Below, piece after piece: positions 56,094-64,000 of a DNA stretch of 64,000 bases. The notes beneath the pieces were generated by a model. That model made no database searches. It was not told the DNA's origin and was given only the letters and a program-made list of their open reading frames with translations. Position numbers and translations under genes: made by a program. Within the stretch, counting starts at the first letter, position 1; each line of letters begins with the position of its first letter. Origin of the DNA: Chloroflexota bacterium (GTDB lineage Bacteria > Chloroflexota > Dehalococcoidia > Lucifugimonadales > SAR202-VII-2); contig QEVV01000003.1 of assembly GCA_003228115.1 (NCBI GenBank), forward strand, positions 141,466 through 205,465, in the 5' to 3' direction.

Positions 56094-57119
56094 CTATAGC
56101 ATCTGTGTGACGCTGCGGTTCTCCAGCCAAGGAAGATTCTCGACGTGGCCGTGGCTAGCAAACCAGGCGACGGCCTTCTTGAAGGCCTCTTCAACGGATG
56201 TCTGCGGCAGACCTAGCTCATTAATGGCCTTGGAACTGTCCACGTAGGCGTATTTCCTAGCCGCTTTGACTCCCTCCAACGGAATCTCTGGCGTCCTTCT
56301 CAGCAGATACCCTTCGATCCAAGTGTCTAGGTAGCTCATGGCCAAAGCCACAGGAATGGGGATTTTAAACTTAGGCGGCCTCATGCCAGCGATCTTCGCT
56401 AGCTGCTCCAGGGCAGCCTTCAGCGTCATGTTCTGATTGCCCAGTATGTATCGCTCTCCTGATCTGCCCTTCTTCCAGGCGAGCACATGTCCTTGCGCGA
56501 CATCTTCAACGTCAACGACGTTGATTCCGGTATCGACGTAGGCTGGTAGCCGCCCACTTAGGAAATCGACGATGACCTTCCCTGTTGGGGTGGGCTTCAC
56601 GTCGCCTTCGCCAATTGGGAATGACGGGTTGACGATAACCACATCTAGGCCTTGCTGGTGGAAGTCCCGGGCTACACCCTCCGCTTCCCACTTGGACCGT
56701 TTGTACGGACCAGACAAGTGTTTGGGCTCCGGAAGCCATGTCTCGTCAGCAACGTCACGGCCGTTGGTCTGAGCCACGGCGGCAACGCTAGAGGTATGGA
56801 CAACTCGCTCCACGCCTTCATCCATGGCGGCCTTGAGCACATTACGGGTCCCTTCAACGTTGACCTGGCGAATGACCTTTGGCTTGACCCAGAGGGAGTA
56901 CAAGGCAGCGACGTGAAACACGACATCGCAACCTTTCACGGCTCTCTCGACGGAGGCCGCATCAAGAATGTCTCCGGTGACCGCTTCAACCTCACCGTCC
57001 CCTATATTCAAGGCGCTTCCGTCACGCATAAGCGCGCGCACCTCAGTGCCTTCTTCAAGGAGCGCGCTTGCTACAGCGCCACCGATGAACCCGGTTGCCC
57101 CTGTGACTAGCGCTTTCAC
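56094..57119 (-). CDS. hpnA: Hopanoid-associated NAD-dependent epimerase HpnA
   Basis: MKALVTGATGFIGGAVASALLEEGTEVRALMRDGS, YKRSKWEAE, VDVEDVAQGHVLAWKKGRSGERYILG; adjacency to shc. Confidence 0.88.
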   Translation of the reverse strand: MKALVTGATGFIGGAVASALLEEGTEVRALMRDGSALNIGDGEVEAVTGDILDAASVERAVKGCDVVFHVAALYSLWVKPKVIRQVNVEGTRNVLKAAMDEGVERVVHTSSVAAVAQTNGRDVADETWLPEPKHLSGPYKRSKWEAEGVARDFHQQGLDVVIVNPSFPIGEGDVKPTPTGKVIVDFLSGRLPAYVDTGINVVDVEDVAQGHVLAWKKGRSGERYILGNQNMTLKAALEQLAKIAGMRPPKFKIPIPVALAMSYLDTWIEGYLLRRTPEIPLEGVKAARKYAYVDSSKAINELGLPQTSVEEAFKKAVAWFASHGHVENLPWLENRSVTQML

Positions 57120-57817
57120 AGCGTCACCGGTAACTGGGTCAGGATGGCAGGAAGGATAGCCCCAACGCCCCGTTCAATGGAGGCCCTGGCTTTTCGAGAT
57201 GCCAGCCCCAACCAAGCGAGATTTGGAATGCCAGCCGGCGTCGTCAAAATATACTTAAGGGCTGGTAGGACCCAGTCCCTAATGTTTTTCCCGTCTTTGC
57301 CTACCACAAACGGAGGCAGGGCTCTGTTAAGCGGATCGACAATGGCCCGTAAAGCCAGCCAAGGCACCCCAGCCGCTGCTGCCTCCCAGGCTATCCAGTA
57401 GCTTTCCATGTCCACGACCGCAGCGCCGGTCTTGCTGCCAAGAGCCGCTTTGCTCTCTGCATTTCCCGCCACCTGATCAACAGTCAGGCAGTTCCCAAGC
57501 TGAAACGGGACTCCCATGTTCTTTAAACTCTCCGTGGCTGCGGACAACAACGACGAATCGGCATCCAGCGAAGGTTGGCCCTCGACCTGAAGCCTAGGGC
57601 TTACAACCAGTGACCCAGCTTCCAATCCATCCCTGAGACCCCCACCGAACCCCAAGCTGAGAACCGCCGCCGGCCCATGTTCATCGAGGATACCCTTCGT
57701 TACCGAACGGGCTCCCTCGTGGCCAATACCAGTAGTCCCGGTCACCAAGGTATGACCATCCAATTGCATCTTGGGCAGTTCAGCCTCCAGGGCTGCTATG
57801 ACAGCCAAAGTCGTCAT
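57116..57817 (-). CDS. hpnG: Nucleoside phosphorylase-like, hopanoid-associated HpnG
   Basis: AALEAELPKM, TGIGHEGARSVTKGIL, LSLGFGGGL, VVDMESYWIAWEAAAAGVPWLALRAIVDP. Confidence 0.82.
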   Translation of the reverse strand: MTTLAVIAALEAELPKMQLDGHTLVTGTTGIGHEGARSVTKGILDEHGPAAVLSLGFGGGLRDGLEAGSLVVSPRLQVEGQPSLDADSSLLSAATESLKNMGVPFQLGNCLTVDQVAGNAESKAALGSKTGAAVVDMESYWIAWEAAAAGVPWLALRAIVDPLNRALPPFVVGKDGKNIRDWVLPALKYILTTPAGIPNLAWLGLASRKARASIERGVGAILPAILTQLPVTL

Positions 57818-58152
57818 TGGATGGCCTGCTCCGCCTTCTCTTCTTCCTTGCGACGCTTCCAGGCCTCGTAAGACTGACCGGCAGCAGTGTCCCGGCCGGT
57901 GAATTTGATGTTTTCGATCTCTTCAATGGCTATCTTGCTAGCTTCGCCCTCTTGATCAAGAAGCTGAACGAACGGTATGGAAACGTTAATGTTTCGATTA
58001 AAAAGGTACCCGACCAACTCGCCGCCATCCCTTCGTATCAGCGTTACGTTGCCGCGATAGTCGAAGGCGAACTCGACAACTTCGGTCAAGGTAACGCCGT
58101 TCTCAAGGTCAGGGACCCAACCCTGCAGGCTTTGTTCTTGGTCTTGAGTCAT
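57814..58152 (-). CDS. Uncharacterised 112-aa protein inside the hopanoid cluster
   Basis: Overlaps the hpnG start by ATGA; MTQDQEQSLQGWVPDLENGVTLTEVVEFAFDYRGNVTLIRRDGGELVGYLFNRN... Confidence 0.8.
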   Translation of the reverse strand: MTQDQEQSLQGWVPDLENGVTLTEVVEFAFDYRGNVTLIRRDGGELVGYLFNRNINVSIPFVQLLDQEGEASKIAIEEIENIKFTGRDTAAGQSYEAWKRRKEEEKAEQAIQ

Positions 58153-58162
58153 CCAGCCCTTC

Positions 58163-59185
58163 CTACAACTTTCCCTTGATGGTTGCCACGGCGGTATCTT
58201 TCAGAGCCCTGAGAGATGAGAAAGTATGATCGACAGCCGTAGCCTCGTAGCCACAATGAACCATGCAGTCCTGACACTTGGGGTTACCGCTGGCCTTTCC
58301 ATAGCTCTTCCACTCGGTCTCTTCCATAAGCTCCTCGAAGGTCTCAGCGTAGCCCTCCTGAAGCAAATAGCATGGCTTTTGCCAGCCATACATGTTGTAC
58401 GTTGGGTTACCCCACGGCGTGCACTCGTAGTCTCGCTTGCCCATGAGGAACTGGAGAAACAAGGGAGACTGATTAAAGTTCCACTCGGGCTTCTTATTCT
58501 CCAGGGCAGCGGCGAACAACTCCTGCGTTCTTGCCCGGCGTAGGAAGTGCTCTTGGTCTGGAGCCTTGGAATAGCTGTATCCCGGGGATATCATCATTCC
58601 CTCGACACCAAGGCCGCTCATCTCATCAAAGAATCCGCGCATTCGGTCTGGGTCGGCGCCTTCAAAGAAGGTTGTGTTGGTAGTAACTCTGAAGCCACGA
58701 TCCCTGGCTTCGCGAATGGCTTCCACTGCTATGTCGAAAACGCCATCACGGCATACTGAATCATCGTGCTCTTCGCGGAGACCATCCATGTGAATGCTGA
58801 AGCTGAGGAACTTCGAAGGCTGAAAGAGGCCTGCCTCGAGCTTCTCTTTGAGCAAGATCGCATTGGTGCAGAGGTAGATGTACTTCTTGCGTTGGATGAG
58901 CGCTTCCACCAATTCGCCAATAAATGGGTACATCAGTGGTTCGCCGCCTGCGATGCTCACTATCGGTGCTCCACAATCGTCGACTGCCTGAAGGCAGTCC
59001 TCGAGCGAGACATGTTTCTTGATGACCTGGGATGGATATTGAATCTTTCCGCAGCCAGCACACGCCAGGTTGCAGCGGAACAGGGGCTCCAGCATGAGTA
59101 CCAAGGGGTACCGCTTCCGACGCGAAACCTTTTGCTTGATTACGTAGCTAGCGACCGCATAGCTCTGGGATATTGGAACCGTCAT
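58163..59185 (-). CDS. hpnH: Radical SAM adenosyl-hopene transferase HpnH
   Basis: LVLMLEPLFRCNLACAGCGKIQYPSQVIKKHVSLEDCLQAVDDCGAPIVSIAGGEPLMYP. Confidence 0.93.
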   Translation of the reverse strand: MTVPISQSYAVASYVIKQKVSRRKRYPLVLMLEPLFRCNLACAGCGKIQYPSQVIKKHVSLEDCLQAVDDCGAPIVSIAGGEPLMYPFIGELVEALIQRKKYIYLCTNAILLKEKLEAGLFQPSKFLSFSIHMDGLREEHDDSVCRDGVFDIAVEAIREARDRGFRVTTNTTFFEGADPDRMRGFFDEMSGLGVEGMMISPGYSYSKAPDQEHFLRRARTQELFAAALENKKPEWNFNQSPLFLQFLMGKRDYECTPWGNPTYNMYGWQKPCYLLQEGYAETFEELMEETEWKSYGKASGNPKCQDCMVHCGYEATAVDHTFSSLRALKDTAVATIKGKL

Positions 59186-59227
59186 GGTTAACCTTTTGCC
59201 TCAGCCACTGCTTCAGTTGTCATAGCT

Positions 59228-60301
59228 CTATGATTCCCGGCGGAGCAGGAAACCGGCGAGGTCTTCCAACTCTGTCCTCGCCCACGACTCAAGGGCAACC
59301 TGGTCAGCCTCCAGCAATGCCTTCTCACATTGCTCCTCAGCCAACTCCTGTGCTGCCTCTCTGGCCCCTACTGCATCCATGACCGACAGCACGTGATCCA
59401 CATCTTCGTCGTTCATCTCTTCTGTCGAAGAATAGAGCCGCTGGAGGATGTCGGCTGCAGCGCCAGTGGCGTGCTCAAGTGCGTAAAGCGTAGGGAAAGC
59501 CTTCTTCCGACGCCGTATATCTGCTCCGATTGGCTTGCCCAGCTTGTTGCTATCACCCCAAACGCCCAGGACGTCATCCCTCAGCTGGAAGGTCAAGCCT
59601 AGATACCGCCCGCATTGCGCAAGGTGTTCAACAGCGGCGGCGTTAGGGTTGGCCGCCAGCGCCCCCATTTCCATTGCCGAACTGATGAGCGCGCCCGTCT
59701 TCCGGGAAATCATTATTAGGTATTCGTCTACGTTGACGTTTAGGCGGCGCTCGAACGTCACATCCATAACCTGACCCTCGATCATTTCCAAGCAACGCTC
59801 GGTCAAAATCCGCTCAATTTGCATTGCATTTCCAAGCCGAACGCCAGCATCGCGGAGGGAATGAGTGCATAAGTCTGACACGGCTTTCATCGCATCGCCC
59901 GCGGTCAAGGCTTCAGCCTCACCCCAGATGGCCCAGACGGTGGCCCGCTTCCGGCGCTCCCGGTCACCATCCTGAATATCGTCGTGAATAAGCGAGTAGT
60001 TGTGTATGAGTTCTAGAGCTACCGCAGCGGGGAGGGCTGCCTCCGGCCTCCCTCCAAGAGCAGTGGCGGTGAAGACGCAGAGAGCAGGTCGAAATGCCTT
60101 GCCTCTGTCGTATTTCGCCGCCTTCCCGTCCGGATCAACCCAGCCCAGGTGGTAGCGCAACATCCCAAAGAGCTTCGACTCCCGATCCCCTACGGCCTCT
60201 CGTAGCCCGTCTTCTATCAAGGAAAGATGACGGGTCAGCAGAGGCGGCGCCGAAGGCGGCGTCAATGGGGTCCTGCGAAGGCGGTTGCGCAGGGAAGTCA
60301 T
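59228..60301 (-). CDS. Polyprenyl (farnesyl/geranylgeranyl) diphosphate synthase
   Basis: ALELIHNYSLIHDDIQDGDRERRKRATVW and LTFQLRDDVLGVWGD (first and second Asp-rich motifs). Confidence 0.92.
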   Translation of the reverse strand: MTSLRNRLRRTPLTPPSAPPLLTRHLSLIEDGLREAVGDRESKLFGMLRYHLGWVDPDGKAAKYDRGKAFRPALCVFTATALGGRPEAALPAAVALELIHNYSLIHDDIQDGDRERRKRATVWAIWGEAEALTAGDAMKAVSDLCTHSLRDAGVRLGNAMQIERILTERCLEMIEGQVMDVTFERRLNVNVDEYLIMISRKTGALISSAMEMGALAANPNAAAVEHLAQCGRYLGLTFQLRDDVLGVWGDSNKLGKPIGADIRRRKKAFPTLYALEHATGAAADILQRLYSSTEEMNDEDVDHVLSVMDAVGAREAAQELAEEQCEKALLEADQVALESWARTELEDLAGFLLRRES

Positions 60302-60830
60302 GAGCCTCCTGGAAGCTTGTCCCGAGAAGGATTTCCGTGCCCAAAACTACCTCGTAATCCGATGGTGAGACTAACAAACAGCACATATGGTGTCAAGCCA
60401 AGGATAGTGCGCTCAGTAAACCCTCAGCTATGGGCCGTAGGAACCCCATTCGATTGGCCTACCGTGTGGCCCCACCGTTACACTCTTGGCACCGGTGCTG
60501 ACCACCATTCCTTTTGAACTGGCAGGGTCTCCAATAGGGCCATAAACTGATCGTGACGTGGAAAGGACAAATTAACCAGATTCGTTCGACGGTGAAAGAA
60601 AGCGGCCATACGCGGTGACGACGCCCCCAACCGGGAACGCCGTCATGCCGAACCAGGCAACCATCTCTCACTCTCTCCCGCTCAGAGGTAACACTCCCTC
60701 CGAATTCCCCTGCAGCCCACTGCATGCACCGATTCCCTCCTCTGTAAGACAACGGCTATAAGACAACGGCCCATTCGCGTCAATTGCGACAATCCGGTAC
60801 CATAGCCACAGCACGCTGGAGGCAACAAAC

Positions 60831-63401
60831 ATGGGCATCCGAAAGCGTATCCTTCTCGCCGCTACCGCCGGCACAGCCCTTCTTGCGATGGCGACCCCCC
60901 TGGCCGTGGCGCTAACGAACGAGCAAACGGAACTTTATGAAGGCGAATTGGTAGTCTCCACTCCTGCCGACGCCAGAGGACCGGTGTCGCTATCGTCGGG
61001 AGACGTGGACGACGATGGCGACCTTGATATCCTCTCGGCGTCGTCAGAGGACGATCGCCTCGTGTGGTACGAGAACCTGGATGACAATGGGCGGAGTTGG
61101 GAGACTCACGTAGTAGCGGCAGACGCCGACGGGGCTTCCTCCGTCGCCACCGGTGACATCGACGGTGACGGTGACCTCGACGCCGTCTCTGCCTCGCGAT
61201 TGGACGACCGCATAACGTGGTATGAAAACACGGCCTCCGGCACCGTGTGGACGACCCGCTCTATTGCTGATGACGCCCTGGGAGCTTCTTCCGTTGCCGT
61301 CGCCGATTTGGACGGTGATGGGGACATGGACGTATTGGCCGCCTCATTTGACGACGATACCGTTGCTTGGTACGAGAACAGGGCTGACGACGGAAGCCTC
61401 TGGGCCAAACGGATCATCTCCGTGGTGGCAGACGGAGTAATGGACGTCAAAGCCGCAGACTTCGATGGAGATGGCGACCTGGACGTGGTGTCGGCCTCTG
61501 CGACCGACGGCCGGGTCTTGTGGTTCCGCAACCGAAGAGGCGACGGGTCCGATTGGACCTCATTCACCATCTCCGCCGACGCAGCAGGCGCCCGATCGGT
61601 TGCCGTAGGCGATGTCGACGGAGACGATGACCTCGATGTAATGGCCGTTCTTGAAGACGGCGATCGGGTTCTTTGGTATGAAAACCAGGGTGGGTCCACC
61701 ATTCAGTGGAGACCCGGATTCGTGTCGACGAGCCTCATAGATCCAACCTCGGTTTCTCTGGGAGACGTCGACAACGACGGCGACCTGGATGCCGTGACAA
61801 CTTCTGCCGGTGATGACAAGGTGGCCTGGTTTCAAAACCGCGATGGAGACGGCACGTTCTGGGTGGAACAAATCGTCACCCGGTCCGCCAACGGTGCCCG
61901 GGCGCTCCTCATAGCCGACGTGGATGATGACCTCAGCCTTGATGTTGTGGCCGCATCATTCAACGACAACAAGATTACGTTGTACCGGAATCGCGCAGGT
62001 GACGGGTCCAACTGGGAAGCAGCCCAGGTGGCGCGAGTTCAGGACGTCAACGGCCCCCAATCAGCCTATGCTGCGGATGTAGATGGTGACGGCGACTTAG
62101 ACGTTCTGGCCGCCTCCTCGAGGGACCACCAAACAGCTTGGTTTGAGAACCTGGATACCTTCGGTACGGAGTGGAGATTCCACGTCATCGGGGCAGGACT
62201 GTTCAGAGCCAATACCGTTGCTGCAGGAGACATTGACGGAGACGGAGATATAGATGTGCTGTCCGCATCCCAGCCCGCTGTTTCGTGGCACAAGAACGTG
62301 AAGGGAGACGGTTCGAAATGGGAAACTCAGTCACTTTCAACAAACACCCTCTGGGCCAGTGATGTGACGGCGGTTGATATGGACGGTGACGGCGACCTGG
62401 ATGCCCTTTCAACATCCCGCCTCAGCCGCAGGATAGCCTGGCACGAGAACCGGAATGGCGACGGAACCCTGTGGACCGACAGACTTATCGCAACCGCTGA
62501 CTGGGATCCTAGCGCGGTCGCTTATGGGGATATTGACGGTGACGGCGACCTGGACGTATTGAGCGCCTTCCAGGGCGGCGACCGGGTCCTGTGGTACGAG
62601 AATAGGAATGGCGACGCCTCAGCTTGGGGCCGAGGACCCACGATTTCGTCTCAGGTGGACGGAATACGGGCCCTCGCTGTGGGAGATATGGATGGCGATG
62701 GAAACCTAGACGTGCTTACCGCCTCATCCAATGGCCACAAGATCGTTTGGCACAGCAACACGAGGGGCGACGGCTCTCGATGGAGTAAGCAGTTTATCGG
62801 CACGCTCACCGAAGCGCGGGATGTCATGGTGGCCGACCCTGACAGGGATGGAGACCTTGATGTCATTGCCGCCTCCTTTGCCGACGGCCGCGTAGTCTGG
62901 TTTGAGAATGTTGATGGTGACGCTTCAACTTGGTCGGAGCACCCATTGGCCAGTGGCGTCGCCGAGATACAGGGATTGGCAATCGGAGACCTAGACGGCG
63001 ACAAAGACTCCGACGTGCTGTCCGTTGGATTTGCCGATAACCGGATAACTTGGCACGAGAACTTGATCATCAGGCCAGGCGCTGTCGGCGGATCGATACA
63101 GCTACAGACTCGCCCGGACCCATCCGGGGCGACGGTGACCGTAGCAGGCGAGACAGCGGTCGTAGGGCCCAACGGACGTTTCTCGTTTCCGAGGGTTCGT
63201 CCTGGTACCTACACCGTAACGGTGGAGCACCCTGGCTTTCTTCCGGCGACCAGATCAATAGCAGTTGGCTCCTTCGAGACGGTAAACCTCTCGGAAGCCA
63301 TACTGAGGGGAGGTGACGTCAACTCCGATGGCAGAGTTGACGTCCTGGACTTGCTCGTGACGTTGCGGAATATGGGAGAGTCACAAAGCCCTTGGGAATA
63401 G
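60831..63401 (+). CDS. Secreted FG-GAP/VCBS repeat protein with C-terminal carboxypeptidase-regulatory-like and single dockerin-like segment
   Basis: Signal peptide; about 14 repeats of GDVDGDGDLDVLSAS...W(Y/F/H)EN; terminus GGDVNSDGRVDVLDLLVTLRNMG. Confidence 0.88.
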   Translation: MGIRKRILLAATAGTALLAMATPLAVALTNEQTELYEGELVVSTPADARGPVSLSSGDVDDDGDLDILSASSEDDRLVWYENLDDNGRSWETHVVAADADGASSVATGDIDGDGDLDAVSASRLDDRITWYENTASGTVWTTRSIADDALGASSVAVADLDGDGDMDVLAASFDDDTVAWYENRADDGSLWAKRIISVVADGVMDVKAADFDGDGDLDVVSASATDGRVLWFRNRRGDGSDWTSFTISADAAGARSVAVGDVDGDDDLDVMAVLEDGDRVLWYENQGGSTIQWRPGFVSTSLIDPTSVSLGDVDNDGDLDAVTTSAGDDKVAWFQNRDGDGTFWVEQIVTRSANGARALLIADVDDDLSLDVVAASFNDNKITLYRNRAGDGSNWEAAQVARVQDVNGPQSAYAADVDGDGDLDVLAASSRDHQTAWFENLDTFGTEWRFHVIGAGLFRANTVAAGDIDGDGDIDVLSASQPAVSWHKNVKGDGSKWETQSLSTNTLWASDVTAVDMDGDGDLDALSTSRLSRRIAWHENRNGDGTLWTDRLIATADWDPSAVAYGDIDGDGDLDVLSAFQGGDRVLWYENRNGDASAWGRGPTISSQVDGIRALAVGDMDGDGNLDVLTASSNGHKIVWHSNTRGDGSRWSKQFIGTLTEARDVMVADPDRDGDLDVIAASFADGRVVWFENVDGDASTWSEHPLASGVAEIQGLAIGDLDGDKDSDVLSVGFADNRITWHENLIIRPGAVGGSIQLQTRPDPSGATVTVAGETAVVGPNGRFSFPRVRPGTYTVTVEHPGFLPATRSIAVGSFETVNLSEAILRGGDVNSDGRVDVLDLLVTLRNMGESQSPWE

Positions 63402-63429
63402 TCTTACCGCCAGTCAGTCAAGCGAAAAG

Positions 63430-63461
63430 AAGGGCCGCTGCCTTTAGAGGCAGCGGCCCTT
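63430..63461 (+). terminator. Intrinsic terminator
   Basis: AAGGGCCGCTGCCT ttag AGGCAGCGGCCCTT. Confidence 0.8.
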
Positions 63462-63588
63462 TCGCCTAGGGTAAGGCGAAGGATCCACCTCTACCCAATT
63501 CGAAAGCAAGTAAGGGCGTCTGAGGGAGTAATGGATTCCCCTTCGTTGACCCTATCCCCCGTGCAAGTTAGCATGGCGACGCTCCGGC

Positions 63589-64000
63589 ATGGAGGATTGG
63601 ATGGACTCAAGGCCCGGCTTCCGGATAGGTAAGCACCGCATCTTTTATGGTTGGGCCATTGTCGGTACATCGTTTCTGGTTGTTTTCAGCGAAGCCCCTA
63701 CACGCAGCTTTCTCCTATCGGTCTTTGTCGTCCCCATTACGGAGGAATTCGGCTGGAGCCGAACCGTCCTAACCGGGGCCGTCTCAATAGGCGCAGCCCT
63801 CAGTGCCCTCATGGCCCCAGCCGTGGGCCCACTCATCGATAGGTACGGCCCCCGCTTGGTTATCGCTGGGTCAGTGGCGATCACCGGCGCCTGCATCCTG
63901 GGCCTCGCTTTCATCAGCGAGGTCTGGCACTTCTATCTTCTACTCGTTTTTGCACGCGCCTTTTCGTCCTCTGCGGCCATGATGGCGGCCACCGTGGCGG
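63589..64000 (+). CDS. MFS transporter, N-terminal part, truncated by window edge
   Basis: Not in ORF track; reads (MEDW)MDSRPGFRIGKHRIFYGWAIVGTSFLVVFSEAPTRSFLLSVFVVPITEEFGWSRTVLTGAVSIGAALSALMAPAVGPLIDRYGPRLVIAGS... Confidence 0.82.
   Translation, partial: MEDWMDSRPGFRIGKHRIFYGWAIVGTSFLVVFSEAPTRSFLLSVFVVPITEEFGWSRTVLTGAVSIGAALSALMAPAVGPLIDRYGPRLVIAGSVAITGACILGLAFISEVWHFYLLLVFARAFSSSAAMMAATVA

Noticed and set aside
61106-61702. 198-aa minus-strand Ser/Pro-rich ORF
   Set aside because: Antisense to the FG-GAP repeat gene; its periodic SPSPS pattern merely mirrors the DGDGD repeats.
61000-63060. Regular ~157-bp periodicity that could suggest a DNA repeat array or CRISPR
   Set aside because: The periodicity is at protein level (FG-GAP repeats) with divergent nucleotides; no identical repeats with unique spacers.

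Overview
The window looks like a contiguous chromosomal segment of a Chloroflexota-like (possibly SAR202/Dehalococcoidia-type) bacterium; the taxonomy is inferred from gene content and gene style only. From left to right it carries: a tandem pair of core-MetE-like genes, one of which has lost its Zn-ligand residues; two cyclophilins; an sdhA-sdhB-HdrB-like (SdhE-type) succinate/fumarate oxidoreductase operon; a GSA-aminomutase-like gene, a NUDIX hydrolase and NAD kinase; an 11-subunit nuo operon (ABCDHIJKLMN, no EFG) with a small DUF2007-like ORF between nuoK and nuoL; a HicBA-type toxin-antitoxin locus with a perfect 32-bp palindrome upstream and an unusual N-terminal extension on HicB; amtB-PII preceded by 11-nt-spaced repeats; hisS and prfA-prmC; a tRNA-Leu(TAA); a catabolic block (haloalkane dehalogenase-like, epimerase, two MDR alcohol dehydrogenases, LLM oxidoreductases, dienelactone hydrolase, two HyuB, two GlcG-like, Rieske oxygenase); a hopanoid cluster (polyprenyl synthase, hpnH, hpnG, hpnA, shc, yjbQ, hpnC, hpnD); and a large secreted 14-repeat FG-GAP/VCBS protein ending in a single dockerin-like Ca loop. 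No CRISPR array, rRNA, prophage or intact IS element was recognised. Best candidates for follow-up are the split MetE pair, the wHTH-HicB/HicA locus with its palindrome, the amtB upstream repeats, and the hopanoid operon with embedded yjbQ and an unnamed small gene.
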